DNA of 64,000 nucleotides, from NCBI GenBank assembly GCA_013146195.2, contig CM028377.1, forward strand, positions 35,345,632 to 35,409,631. Direction: 5' to 3'. A program made the position numbers and the translations under genes. This DNA comes from Codonopsis lanceolata. Its lineage: Eukaryota > Streptophyta > Magnoliopsida > Asterales > Campanulaceae. This document shows positions 43,555 to 55,825 of this stretch, in pieces (positions within the stretch are counted from its first letter, which is position 1; every line of letters starts with the position of its first letter). The notes beneath the pieces are model-generated. The model worked only from the letters and a program-made list of their open reading frames with translations. It made no database searches and was not told where the DNA came from.

Positions 43555-46475
43555 ATAAGCATTCCTAATTCTCCTCTTAAGAATTCAAATCTGTCAGATT
43601 TTAAGGCTTTTGTAAAAATGTCAGCTAATTGAAATTCGGTAGGAACATATTCTAGCTGAACATTGCCTTTTTAAACATGATCGTTCAAAAAATGATATCT
43701 TTTGTCTATGTGTATGGTTTTTGAATGCATGACATGATTTTTAGAAACTGATATAGCAGAAGTATTATCACAATAAATGGGACAGGTTCCCATAGGCATT
43801 TCATAATCCAATAGCTGTTGTTTCATCCAAAGAATCTGAGAACAACAGCTTCCAACAGCAATATATTAAGCTTCAGTAGTTGAAGTGGAAACTGAAGCTT
43901 GCTTTTTGCATGCCCATGATATCAGTCTGTTTCCAAGGAACTGACATGTTCCACTGGTACTTTTTCTGTTAACTCTGCAAGCTGCAAGGTCAGCATCTGA
44001 ATATCCAATCAAATTAAAAGAAGAATCTCTGGGATACCAAATGCCAAATTTTTCAGTATCAATCAAATATCTAATGATTCTTTTTGCTGCAATCATATGA
44101 GATTCCTTAGGATTAGCTTGAAAACGAGCACATATACACACAGCAAACATGATATCTGGTCTGCTAGCAGTTAAATAAAGAAGAGATCCAACTATACCTC
44201 TGTATTCAGTTGTATTAACTGGCTTACCCTTTTCATCAGTGACTAGGTGACATTCAACTCCTATTGGAGTGTTTGCTGAATTTGCTTCTTGAAGATTGTA
44301 TTTCTTGATCAACTCTCTTATGTATTTTGATTAATGGATAAAAATTCCTTCCTCAGTTTGCCTAATTTGCAAACCTAAGAAGTAAGTTAGTTCTCCCATC
44401 ATACTCATCCCAAATTTTCCTTTCATAAGATGCTCAAATATCTTGCACAAAATTTCATTAGTAGATCCAAAAATAATATCATCGACATAAATTTGAACTA
44501 GTAAAATATTACCTTTGTGCTTCAAAGAGAAAACAGTAGTATCGATTTTACCTTTTTGAAATCCTTTTTCCATAAGGAATTTGGATAGGGTTTCATACCA
44601 TGCTCTTGGAGCTTGCTTAAGACCATAAAGAGCCTTTCTTAGTTTGTAAACATGGTCCTTCTTTTTAGGATCGAAGAAACTAGGAGGTTGCTCAACAAAT
44701 ACTTGTTCTTGTAGGTCTCCATTCAAAAATGCACTTTTTACATCCATTTGGTATACCTTGAAGTCCTTGAAGGTTGCATAAGCAAGAAATAATCTGATGG
44801 CTTCAAGTCTTGCCACAGGAGCAAATGTTTGATCATTGTCAATGCCCTCCTCCTGTATATATCCTTGGGCTACTAATCTTGCTTTATTTCTTGTAACATT
44901 TCCATCTTCATCCAACTTGTTTCTGAACACCCATTTAGTTCCAATGACTTGTTGATCTGAGGGTCTAGGCCCTAGTTCCCAAACTTTACATCTTTCAAAC
45001 TGATTCAGCTCTTCTTGCATGGCCTCAATCCACTGAGGGTCTTCCAAGGCTTCATCAATCTTTTTGGGTTCAATGGAAGAGACAAAAGCATGTGAATCAA
45101 TAGTTTCATTTCTGGAGCTACTTCTGGTTCTTAATCCAGCAAACGGATTTCCAACGATGTTTGAAATTGGATGATGTCTAGATTCCCTAATTTCTTTAAG
45201 AAGGTCAAGAGATTCAGTTTGTAAAGGTGGAGATGGATGAATGTCAGTTGGCTGAATAGCTTCAGAACTAAGTGTGTCAGCTAACTGATCTATTGTGACA
45301 GGGTTAGGATTGTCAGCTGGCTGAAGATTGTCAGCCTGCTGAAGTTCATTCTGAATATCTAGAGTTTCTGCAGGAGGGGTTGAAGATGAAGGATTATTTT
45401 GAATTGAACCAGTACTTTTTCCATGAAACTTGTTTATGAGAGATCTATTTTGTGTAAAACATGCTGTGTTGACAGCTTCTGCCCAAAAATATTTTCGCAA
45501 TTTTGCTTCTGCTATCATTGTTTTACCTGCTTCAATTAGAGTCATGTTCTTCCTTTTAGCTATACCATTTTGTTGAGGTGTTCTAACTGCTGAAAAGTTA
45601 TGATCAATTCCATGATCATCACAGTATGTGTCCATCCCAAGATTCTTGAATTCTGTACCATTGTCAGATCTAACACTTATTATCTCACATTCCTTTTGAG
45701 TTTGAAGATTTCTGAATAGAGAAGTGAGAATGCTATAAGTTTCATCCTTGGATTGTATCATTTCAACCCATGTGTACCTGGAATAATCATCTACAACAAC
45801 CAAAGTATGCCTGTTTCCTCCTAGGCTTGCAGTTGTAACAGGACCAAATAAATTCATATGTAGAAGTTCAAGAATTCTTTTGGTTGAAAGACATGGTTTT
45901 GGTTTGAAAGTAGTTTTTGTTATTTCTCCTAAAATGCAAGCATCACATTTTTTGTCAGTAGGAAAATTTATGGATGGCAGACCCTTTACCAAATCTCCTT
46001 TTGAAAGTTTTGAAAGATACTTAAAGTTCAAGTGTGAATGTCTTTTGTGCCAAAGCCATGAATTTTTTGAAATATTATTTGCTACCAAACAAATTTGAGT
46101 ACTATTATTTAAAGAAAGTAAATCAATAGCAAAAACATTCATTTTTCTGGAACCAGTGAGCAAAATTTCATTAGTGATGCTATTTTTGATAAACCAGTGT
46201 GTGGAGGAGAATGAGCAGCTCATACCTTTATCACAGAATTGTGAGATACTTAGAATATTGTGTTTCAAACCTTGTACCAATGAGACATTTTCAATTATTA
46301 AAGATCCTCTGATAATGGATCCATAGCCAATAGTCTTTCCTTTTGAGTTGTCTCCAAAAATAACAGAAGGTCCTTTTGCTGCAGTAATGTTAGTAAGGAG
46401 TTCAGCTGATCCAGTCATGTGTCTGGAGCATCCACTGTCTAATATCCATATGTCAGTTGATTGATCATCTGCCAT
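43555..46475 (-). pseudogene. TE-8 pol: protease, integrase, RT, RNase H
   Basis: 46475-44331 is one frame of 714 residues: protease [10 protein letters not shown] (residues 13-22), GAG-pre-integrase zinc region (HKRHSHLN...CDAC), integrase core ([32 protein letters not shown], where the usual ERKN is KRKN), and RT ([13 protein letters not shown]; catalytic YVDD in IYVDDIIFG). A TAA replaces Gln at about 44331-44333. RNase H follows at 44312-43866 (ASRPDIMFAV, SDADLA) with TAA after STSTTEA at about 43866, and another stop near 43673. Otherwise well preserved. Confidence 0.93.
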
Positions 46476-46516
46476 TAAGCATACCTGAAATATGAATATT
46501 TAAATGATGGTACCCT

Positions 46517-48235
46517 TTATACTTTTGGGTCCAAAGGGTTAGTTTTCTTAGGTATCCAAACTTGCCTGAAATTAGGCATCTTAGTTCTGTCAGTAGGTTT
46601 AAATCTATACAAGCATTCATGTGACTGATGAACAAAAGTAGAACAAATATTACACTCGTGATAACCAGGTTTATCAGTCATTTGAGGTGAATTCTTTGAT
46701 TCCTTATGGTTCAGCTTAGAGGTCTTAGCAGCAACAAAGTTTATTGGCTTGAACTTGTCAGTTGCCTTTCTTCTGAATCCTCCTATTTTGTCAGCTAGCT
46801 GACATTTGTCAGTTGACTGACATTTGTCAGTTGTTGAGTTAGCTGACTGATTTAGAGGCTTGTGACCAGAAGACTGACAACTGTCATTGTTCAGCCTATC
46901 CTTTTTGTTAATGTACCTCTTGTGCTGATTCATGTTTTTGGGATAAGTGAATGGCACAGCATTATAAACTGATCCCTTGTTCCTTTTTAGCAGAATCTTA
47001 GGTTCACCTTTTGACTGTCTGATCTCACAGTCTTCATCATCCTTTGAGTATCCATGACCATGTTGGTCTTCATGACTTTTCTGTTGACTGATGATTGTTT
47101 CTACAGCAGCTTTTGACTTTGAGTAAGTATCAACAACATTGGTCAGTCGAAGATTTCTTTCCACAAGGTCAGCAATCTGGGCATCTGAGATTTTTTCTTG
47201 AATCTCATGTTTTTCATTGAGACTTTTAAGTTGCAACAATTCTTTTTGCTGAACTTTGTAAAGCTCATTGATCTTTTGAAGCTCACAATTTTCTTCAGAA
47301 ATTCTTTTAAAATCTCCAGATAAAGAAACATGGATTCTTTTAAGTGTTTCAAACTTGGAATACATTTCTTGCATTTGTTCCAGCAAATCATCAACACTTG
47401 AGTCAGTAATCTTCTCCTCATGCCTTTTTGAATCATGACTTACTTTAGCAGTCCTTGGAGAAGTTGACTTAACTTTCCTTTCTGGCTGACTTATGATTCC
47501 TTGTCCATAAAATCTATTTCCTATTTTCTTAACCACAAACTGATCAGGTTTGATGACCTTGGTCAGTTTGGAGTTTGTAATAGGTGAGCTTGACAGCTCA
47601 TTTTCAGACTCTTTTGAATATTTTGGACTTGGAAATTCATTATCTGAATCATATATTGTTGATTCTGCAACAAGACACAGATTTGCTTCTTGCTCAAAAT
47701 CAGCAGATTCATCTTCAGAATCTGTTTCAATCCAAGTTGCAAGATTTTGATCTTCAGCAACTAAGCCCTTTTGTTTTTCAAAATTTCTGGAAGCTCTTTT
47801 ATAATACTCATTTTTTGTAAATGGGCAATTTGAAGCAAAATGACCAGGTTTCCTACAATTAAAGCACAACAGTTTTTCTTTCTCAACTGTGTCTTCATTG
47901 GTTTTGAAGTAAGGCTTTTGAAAGTTTGAAGTAGATGGTTTTTGGAAGCTTGAAGAAGGTTTTTGAGGATTTGATGAAGACTTTTGAAAGTTTGCTGAAG
48001 GTTTTTGAAGGTTCTTTTTAAAAGATTTATACTTTCTAAATTGTCTCGCAAAAGCAGCAAATTCATCTTCATCAAAGTCATCATCTGACAGAGATGTAGA
48101 AGTTTTTGAAGTTTCTTCTTCAGCTTGAAGAGATATACCTTTAAAATTTTTCTCAATTTCTTGAGTTTTGAGAACTTCTTTTTCATAGATTTTCAGACTT
48201 GCAACAAGACTACGTATGTGAGTTTTGTTCAAGTC
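46517..48235 (-). pseudogene. TE-8 gag, C-terminal part
   Basis: Continues the gag interrupted by TE-10. Contains an acidic stretch (SDDDFDEDEF), FQKPSS-type repeats, a CCHC knuckle CFNCRKPGHFASNC, long coiled-coil regions (about 47400-47130), and a terminal C-x2-C...H motif (HECNICSTFVHQSHECL). Words TDKCQSTDKCQLADK near 46800 come from GTCAGTTG/GTCAGCTAG DNA repeats. The open frame extends upstream into the TE-10 LTR, which is not gag. Confidence 0.88.
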
Positions 48236-49104
48236 TGTGACAGCCCGACCCGGACCCCAATGCGAGATCCCGAGCCGGACCGTCCAAATAGGCAAGAATA
48301 CAAGCATGCACAAGTAGGATTATAAAATTCATGTGGCGCAACATCGCATACAAATAACAACTCGGCTACACTTGGCCGGAAAATAACTTAAAATAAACAA
48401 GTCATCGGCGACGTTACAGCCGGAACCCAACAACTACTCCTACAATTTTAACACATGCTTATAAAAACCACAACGGCCACAACATGCCGGAGACAACAAC
48501 AACAATAATATTTAAAACAGCTTTAGCGGAAGAAACTGTAGTGAACCATTAACATATAAACAATCTCGACATATAAGTCGGCATACAAAAGATTATGAGT
48601 ATCAAGTCATTAAGTTTACTACAACAACAAAAACCCCAAAGTCAAGTCTAGGTGACTTGCTTCCCAACGTCCTTGCCAAAACAAAAGTCTATCTACAAAA
48701 CCAAAAGAACAACCTTCTAGCTCGCAACAACCAACGCGGGTAAGGCGAATCTAGCGTGAACCGTCTCCTCGGCTCGGATCTAAGGAAAACAAAACAAACA
48801 AATAGGGTAAGTCGAAAGACTTAGTAAGTTACAAAAAATGCATGTTCATGTTATAGCATGGCATTTATCACAATTATGGCTCATGTTCTTCATATAGCAC
48901 TTAGCACATTATTCACATAAGTGCGGAAATAAATCATACAAGTAGGATATGATATAGGCACGACCGCTTCGTAGCTCCTACAAAAAGGGTTTGTTAACCC
49001 AATATCTTGACTACGATGCTCGTGACTTCGCATCGATATACCGAACTCCGCCGGCTAATAGCAGCCTGTGACGCACGTATTGTTACGGCAAAGGGGCTAC
49101 TTCC

Positions 49105-49183
49105 CCATTGCGGCCTACAATGGAGGGGTGTGTGAGGTCCCAGGTACGACAATCCATAGCGAGCACGAATCTCTCAATTCGTG
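49105..49183 (-). promoter_or_regulatory. Two conserved stem-loops in TE-10 LTR
   Basis: CCATTG-CGGCCTA-CAATGG (49105-49123) and CACGAAT-CTCTCA-ATTCGTG (49164-49183), both perfect stems. Confidence 0.75.
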
Positions 49184-50443
49184 AAGGTGATGCATCGTCC
49201 TACCCTGACATAAAAATCAAACCAAATAGTGCCAGCTAGACTTAATGCAATGCACAAGTAGATATTTACTCGTCAAGACCAAATAAGGATCGAATTCGAC
49301 AAGAGCGAACTCGACCGACCAAGTAGGGTATTAATCTCTACAATAAATCATGTCAAAGCAATTAATTGCTCATAACCAAATAATCACAACGGGTTCAAAT
49401 GCACATAATTATACTCAACTTAGACTTGAGAAAACCCGACCAAAAGGTGTCCAAACTTCGTAGGGATTGATATTAGAGTTCAACATGTTCAAATCTTCCC
49501 TAGAGTCGACTCCGTTGAGTCTTTACTAAAAATTCCAAATTTCGGGTAATTGAAGCTATGTGCTTCACAACTCAACCTAGACCATTACTAAGCTCATCTA
49601 GGTCATAAATTCATCAAGGAATTGTAATGTGATTCATATTCATCATAGGTTCCAATTTATAGGATAGAACACATAACAACTTCACAACATATCATATAGG
49701 CTTAAATTAGGGCATTCTCATGTAGCACTTATTCAAGCAACACATATAATACATGTTTCTAACATGTTCATAATCTTAAATAGGCAAGATGAAAGAGTAT
49801 TATAAACTTTGATAGACAAGAAATCATCCTATACATGCTTCTAGCAAGTTCATACTTTCAAAACACAAGAAGAAGGCATAGGAAGCATATATGTGTCCTC
49901 ATTGACCTCATACATCATAAGCTTTGTTTCCTTAGGGTCAATGAGAGCTAAAACAAAGAAGAAGAGAAGTAACTTACTTGTATTCTACACCAAAGAAAGC
50001 AAGGAAGAAAACTATTCGGTTGAGAGTGATCTACTCTTCAAGCTCTACACTTCTTATGGAGGTGTCTTGAGAAAATGGGTGAAGGATCATGGAGAATGAC
50101 CAAGATGAATGCTTCAAGAAGCCCTGGGAGAGTCTTGGAGAAGAGGAATCCCGTTTTTAGAGAGTGAAGGTGAGAAATGAGAGTCAAACTCTCAGATTGT
50201 GGCTTAAATTGGTTTAAAAACTGAGTGGGACAAGTGTCAACACAATGTGGTTGATAAAAATCTGATTTTGGTAGCTTAATTGATCACTAAAGCCCTCTTA
50301 ATCCACTCTTAAAACATGTTAGAGATGTTAGGACATAAGTAAGGAGGGTTAAGGAGGTTTAGGTGGGGTTTAGAAAAGGTTTTGAATAGGGGTTTAGGAG
50401 CAAAAATCGTAAAGCAGCAAAACAGGGAAAATAGATTCGGGGG

Positions 50444-50559
50444 ACCTTGCGGTCGCATGGTCCCCATACCCTTGCGACCGCATCCTCCCTAGATGCCCAA
50501 CTCACCATTTTCTGGTTACCTTGCGGGGGCAAGGTCATTCCACCTTGCGAGGGCAAGCC
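50444..50559 (-). repeat. Palindrome pairs in TE-10 3' LTR
   Basis: ACCTTGCGGTCGCATGGT (50444), CCCTTGCGACCGCATCC (50469), ACCTTGCGGGGGCAAGGT (50518) and ACCTTGCGAGGGCAAGCC (50542); spacings 25 and 24 bp. The 5' LTR has the same set at 54653-54768. Confidence 0.85.
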
Positions 50560-50898
50560 CGGCAGACCCAAAATGGCTCAAAACTCAACCTAAAAGACCC
50601 CCAAACACTTAGCCAAATCAAGGGGGTTTCAAACCCCAATAAAAATGAGTTTAAAGCTCATCACAAGCACCCTCAAACAACACCCGAACAATCCAAACGA
50701 AGGAGGGAAAGAAGGAGAACTAAACAAGTAATCGAACCGGCGATTCAACAAGCATGCATACATGATTCTAAGCATGTTAAGAGTGTTATGAATGACTTAT
50801 GAATGATTCTAAATCATATATAGACTAAGTAAACATGCTCACAATCAACAAGAAAACATGAAGGCAAGCACACAAGGCTCATGCAAGAATCCGGGGTG

Positions 50899-51987
50899 TT
50901 ACACTCTCCCCTCCTTTAAGAATTTAGTCCCTAAATTCTTACCAAGTTCATCAAACAAATGTGGATGCTTCTCGCGCATCTCCACTTCCGTTTCCCAAGT
51001 TGCTTCCTCTATGTTGTGGTTTCTCCAAAGGACTTTAACTAAGGGAATTCTCTTGGTTCGTAGCACTTGCTCCTTGGTATCCAAAATCTTCACGGGCTTT
51101 TCAACATAAGACATATCCGGCTCAAATGTTATCTCCTCATACTCAAGTACATGGGACTCATCTTTCAAATACTTTCGCAACATGGAAACATGGAAGACAT
51201 TATGAATCTCCGAAAGTGAAGGTGGTAATGCGACTCGATAAGCGAAAGACCCAACTTTCTCAAGAATCTCAAATGGGCCAATGTACCTCGGTGTAAGCTT
51301 CCCTTTCTTGCCGAATCTCTTCGTACCCCTTCTTGGTGACACCTTCAAGAACACGTAGTCTCCCACTTGGAACTCAAGATCCCGTCTACGATTATCCGCG
51401 TAACTCTTTTGTCGACTTTGAGCGGTGCGCAATCTATCTCTAATCAACTTCACGCTCTCAACCGACTGTTGCACTAACTCGGAACCCCAAAGTTTCGCCT
51501 CACCAACTTCGTCCCAACAAATTGGTGATCTACACTTACGCCCATACAATGCTTCATACGGCGCCATCTTAATACTCGACTGATAGCTGTTATTATACGC
51601 AAACTCGGCTAAAGGTAAGTGAGAATCCCAGCTTCCTTTAAAATCCACGGCACAAGCTCGAAGCATGTCCTCCAAAATCTGAATCAATCGCTCGGACTGA
51701 CCATCCGTTTGTGGATGAAAAGTTGTACTAAATTTCAAATCTGTTCCCAAAGCCTCCTGCAATGACCTCCAAAATCTAGATGTGAACCTCTGATCTCTAT
51801 CGGACACAATGCTCACAGGTACGCCATGAAGTCTCACGATCTCCTGAATGTACAAGGCTGCCAACTGAGTCAATGAATAGGTGATCGCGATCGGAATAAA
51901 GTGTGTAGACTTAGTCAATCTGTCAACTATAACCCAAACTGCATTAAATCCTCGCCGCGTGCGCGGTAACCCCGTCACAAAATCCAT
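50899..51987 (-). pseudogene. TE-10 integrase core and chromodomain
   Basis: 362 codons from the internal Met: MDFVTGLPRTRRG with the first Asp, [11 protein letters not shown] with the second Asp, FHPQTDGQSER with Glu. The GPFEILEKVGSFAYRVALP segment and the chromodomain-like end (VLWRNHNIEEATWETEVE) follow. It is a continuation of the 52000-54045 frame, separated only by a TGA replacing Trp at about 52000. The pol stop TAA uses bases 3-5 of the LTR. Confidence 0.92.
50904..50918 (-). other. Polypurine tract of TE-10
   Basis: Minus strand AAAGGAGGGGAGAG, which also encodes the last pol residues (KEGR). Confidence 0.8.
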
Positions 51988-51999
51988 AGTAATAAACTC

Positions 52000-54045
52000 T
52001 CATTTCCATTCAGGAATCTCAAGTGGTTGTAGAAATCCCGCAGGCCTTTGATGTTCAGCCTTAACCTGTTGACAAGTCAAACACTTAAATACATACTCCG
52101 CAATTTCCCTCTTCATGCCTTTCCACCAAAATTGTCGTTTCAAATCCAAATACATCTTCATGCTCCCCGGGTGAATGGTGTATCTCGTTTTATGAGCCTC
52201 ATCAAGAACTAGCGTCTTCAATTCATTATTAATAGGAACACAAATTCTACCTCGAAATGTCAATGTACCCTCACCATTAATCACAAAATCAGGCGATACA
52301 TTCTCAGCCAACCCATCAATAATTTTCTTCAACTCCGGATCATTCCCTTGCGCTTCTTTAATCTTTCCGAACAACACTGGCGTAGCACAAACATTTGCGA
52401 AAATTACACCTCTATCATAAATACTAGGACCCCAATCTCTCAAATCTTCCAACATCTTCCATTCTCTAACCATCATACAAGACATGTGAACTTTCCTACT
52501 CAAGGCATCCGCTACTACATTTGCCTTCCCCGGATGATACAAAATAGTACAATCATGATCTTTTAATTTCTCCATCCATCTTCTTTGCCTCATGTTCAAC
52601 TCCTTTTGAGAAAACAAATACTTCAAACTTTTGTGGTCGGTAAAGATCTCAAACTTAGCCCCATATAGGTAGTGTTTCCATTTATGCAACGCAAAAATAA
52701 TCGCAGCCAACTCTAAATCATGTGTCGGGTAATTTTGTTCATGAATAGACAACTTCCTCGACGCATAGGTGATAACTCTTCCATTTTGCATCAGCACACA
52801 CCCCAGACCTTCCTTAGAAGCATCACTATAAATCACAAAATTATCTCCTCCACTTGGCAAAGCCAAAATAGGTGCCGACGTCAACCGCTTCTTAAGCTCT
52901 TGGAAACTAGCCTCACATTTTTCGCTCCAAACAAATGGCATATTCTTTTGTGTCAATCTAGTCATACGAGTCACAATCCGAGAAAATCCCTCAATAAATC
53001 TCCAGTAATAACCCGCTAGACCCAAGAAACTCCGAACCTCGGTAACTGAACTAGGTCTCTTCCAATTCATCACCGCTTCAACCTTAGAAGGATCAACGGC
53101 TATCCCGGCGCTAGAAACAATATGCCCCAAAAATGATACGTCTTCAAGCCAAAAAGCACATTTACGAAACATCGCATAAAGTTGTTTCTCCCGAAGAATG
53201 GACAAGACAATCCTCAAGTGTTTCTCATGCTCCTCCCGAGATTTCAAATACACTAAGATATCATCAATAAAGACTACCACGAAACAATCAAGATAGCTAT
53301 GAAAGACGCGATTCATCAAGTCCATAAACACCGCTGGTGCATTTGTTAACCCAAACAGCATCACTACAAATTCAAAGTGTCCATATCTAGTGCAAAAAGC
53401 CGTCTTTGGAATGTCTTCCTCTCTAACCTTCAATTGATAGTAACCCCATCTCAAATCAAGCTTAGAATACACAATCGACCCTTGCAATTGGTCAAAAAGA
53501 TCATCAATATGGGGTAGTGGGTATTTATTCTTAATGGTCACCTTATTCAATTCCCGATAATCTATGCATAACCGCAAACTCCCATCTTTCTTTCTCACAA
53601 ATAAGACCGGTGCGCCCCAAGGCGACACACTCGGTTTAATAAAACCAATCTCTAGAAGTTCTTGCAACTGAATTTTTAACTCCTTAAGCTCCGCGGGTGC
53701 CATCCTATATGGTGCCTTAGAAATTGGTGAAGTCCCCGGTATAAGCTCAATACAAAATTCTAGCTCTCTATCGGGTGGCATAGCATGGTCGGTAGAAAAT
53801 ACATCGGGAAACTCACATACTACCGGAACCTCTTCTAATTTCGGTGAAGAATTCTTCTTGTCAACAACGCATTCAAGATAACCCGTACACCCTTGAGACA
53901 ATAATTTTCTAGCCCTTAGAGCAGAAATAAAATGCAAGCCACTCGATGCATGATCACCTATACATGCTTCTAGCAAGTTCATACTTTTCGATGCAAGATG
54001 AAAGAGTATTATAAACTTTGATAGACAAAAAATCATCCTATACAT
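52000..54045 (-). pseudogene. TE-10 RT, RNase H and integrase N-terminus
   Basis: Protease tail ([18 protein letters not shown]), RT fingers ([16 protein letters not shown]), palm with FGLTNAP and catalytic FIDDILVY, thumb (FLGLAGYY), RNase H with YSDAS, DLELAA and DHKSLKYL (all catalytic residues present), integrase zinc region ([11 protein letters not shown]...CLTCQQ). The frame is open for about 650 codons. The first 25 or so residues (from 54045 to about 53960) come from LTR sequence fused by the internal deletion and are not RT. Confidence 0.92.
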
Positions 54046-55112
54046 GCTTCTAGCAAGTTCATACTTTCAAAACACAAGAAGAAGGCATAGGAAGCATATA
54101 TGTGTCCTCATTGACCTCATACATCATAAGCTTTGTTTCCTTAGGGTCAATGAGAGCTAAAACAAAGAAGAAAAGAAGTAACTTACTTGTATTCTACACC
54201 AAAGAAAGCAAGGAAGAAAACTATTCGGTTGAAAGTGATCTACTCTTCAAGCTCTAAACTTCTTATGGAGGTGTCTTGAGCAAATGGGTGAAGGATCATG
54301 GAGAATGACCAAGATGAATGCTTCAAGAAGCCATGGGAGAGTCTTGGAGAATAGGAATCCCGTTTTTAGAGAGTGAAGGTGAGAAATGAGAGTCAAACTC
54401 TCAGATTGTGGCTTAAATTGGTTTAAAAACTGAGTGGGACAAGTGTCAACACAATGTGGTTGATAAAAATCTGATTTTGGTAGCTTAATTGATCACTAAA
54501 TCCCTCTTAATCCACTCTTAAAACTTGTTAGAGATGTTAGGACATAAGTAAGGAGGGTTAAGGAGGTTTAGGTGGGGTTTAGAAAAGGTTTTGAATAGGG
54601 GTTTAGGAGCAAAAATCGTAAAGCAGCAAAACAGGGAAAACAGATTCGGGGGACCTTGCGGTCGCATGGTCCCCATACCCTTGCGACCGCATCCTCCCTG
54701 GATGCCCAACTCACCATTTTCTGGTTACCTTGCGGGGGCAAGGTCATTCCACCTTGCGAGGGCAAGCCCGGCAGACCCAAAATGGCTCAAAACTCAACCT
54801 AAAAGACCCCTAAACACTTAGCCAAATCAAGGGGGTTTCAAACCACAATAAAAATGAGTTTAAAGCTCATCACAATCACCCTCAAACAACACCCGTACAA
54901 TCCAAACGAAGGAGGGAAAGAAGGAGAACTAAACAAGCAATCGAACCGGTGATTCAACAAGCATGCACACATGATTCTAAACATGTTAAGAGTATTATGA
55001 ATGACTTATGAATGATTCTAAATCATATATAGACTAAGTAAACATGCTCACAATCAACAAGAAAACATGAAGGTAAGCACACAAGGCTCATGCAAGAATC
55101 CGGGGTGTTACA
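53958..55112 (-). repeat. Truncated 5' LTR of TE-10 with filler at the deletion junction
   Basis: Corresponds to 49790-50903 of the 3' LTR. At the junction a piece of about 31 bp (CTATACATGCTTCTAGCAAG and on; 53957-53988) repeats 54037-54068, and TCGATGCA occurs on both sides (53943-53950, 53988-53995). Palindrome pairs at 54653-54768. Confidence 0.85.
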
Positions 55113-55756
55113 AAGTCTCTAGCTTCCTTAATGGCAGTAACCTTAACATGCCATCTACTTCCCAAGCTACTAAGAAAACGCATATTCAAATCTTTCATAA
55201 TATAGACTTTACCAAGAGAAGAACATCTATTACTTACCTCAAGAAATCTGTCGTAGGCATTCTTTAAAGATTCTTTTGGATCCTTCTTGAAGGCATCAAA
55301 CTCTTGTATGCAATCATAGAATTTGTTGTCCTTGGTGTTTTGATCTCCTTCTACATATTCAACAAGAGCATCCCAAATTTCCTTGGTAGTTACACAGTTA
55401 TATATCTGTTTGTAGTTTTCATCAGGTACAACACTTGACAGGATATGTACAGCTCTAGCATCCAGTCCATCAGTGATTTTATCTTCCTCTATCCATTCTG
55501 ATTGGGGTTTGAGGACATATTATTCTTCTACAGGAGCAAGAGGGTTCACAGTATCATCATCTGCAGTAGAAGATTTACCAACTTTAGTATTAATTTTCAT
55601 AGGTTGCATAGGACCACCTCTTACACATTCCATCAATCGTTTATCTATATTGTTCATATATCTTGTTATTCTTTCCTTCCAAATATCAAAGTGATCTTCA
55701 TCAAAAATGGGTACTTGAGTGACATTGTTTGATTGAAAAGCTTTTAGAGTTGCCAT
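55113..55756 (-). pseudogene. TE-8 gag, N-terminal part
   Basis: Starts ATG 55756 (MATLKAFQSNNVTQVPIFDE), typical of copia gag. The first frame ends at 55520. The homologous gag continues in another frame to 55113 (SEWIEEDKITDGLDARAV; YDRFLEVSNR). One frameshift near 55515. It joins 48235 across TE-10 without loss. Confidence 0.87.
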
Positions 55757-55811
55757 GATCGAGCTTTCAAGCTGTTAGGCTTGGAAAATAGTTTTTCAAA
55801 AAAAAAGCAAA

Positions 55812-55823
55812 GCTCTGATACCA
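55812..55823 (-). other. Primer-binding site of TE-8
   Basis: Plus strand GCTCTGATACCA, that is TGGTATCAGAGC on the minus strand, two bases from the 5' LTR. Confidence 0.95.
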
Positions 55824-55825
55824 AT

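Larger units (their letters stand above)
48236..50903 (-). repeat. 3' LTR of TE-10 (2668 bp)
   Basis: TGTGACAGCCCGACCCGG...GGGGTGTTACA on the plus strand. Contains stem-loops (49105-49183) and two palindrome pairs (50444-50559). Confidence 0.92.
48236..55112 (-). mobile_element. TE-10: Tekay-type chromovirus, internally deleted
   Basis: Duplication AAGTC (48231-48235 and 55113-55117) within TE-8 gag. 3' LTR 48236-50903, pol 50899-54045, truncated 5' LTR about 53958-55112. Gag, primer site, most of protease and about 1.5 kb of the 5' LTR are missing. The pol is the best preserved Tekay pol in the window, with one clear nonsense codon. The shared LTR parts are nearly identical, so it is young. 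Confidence 0.93.
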
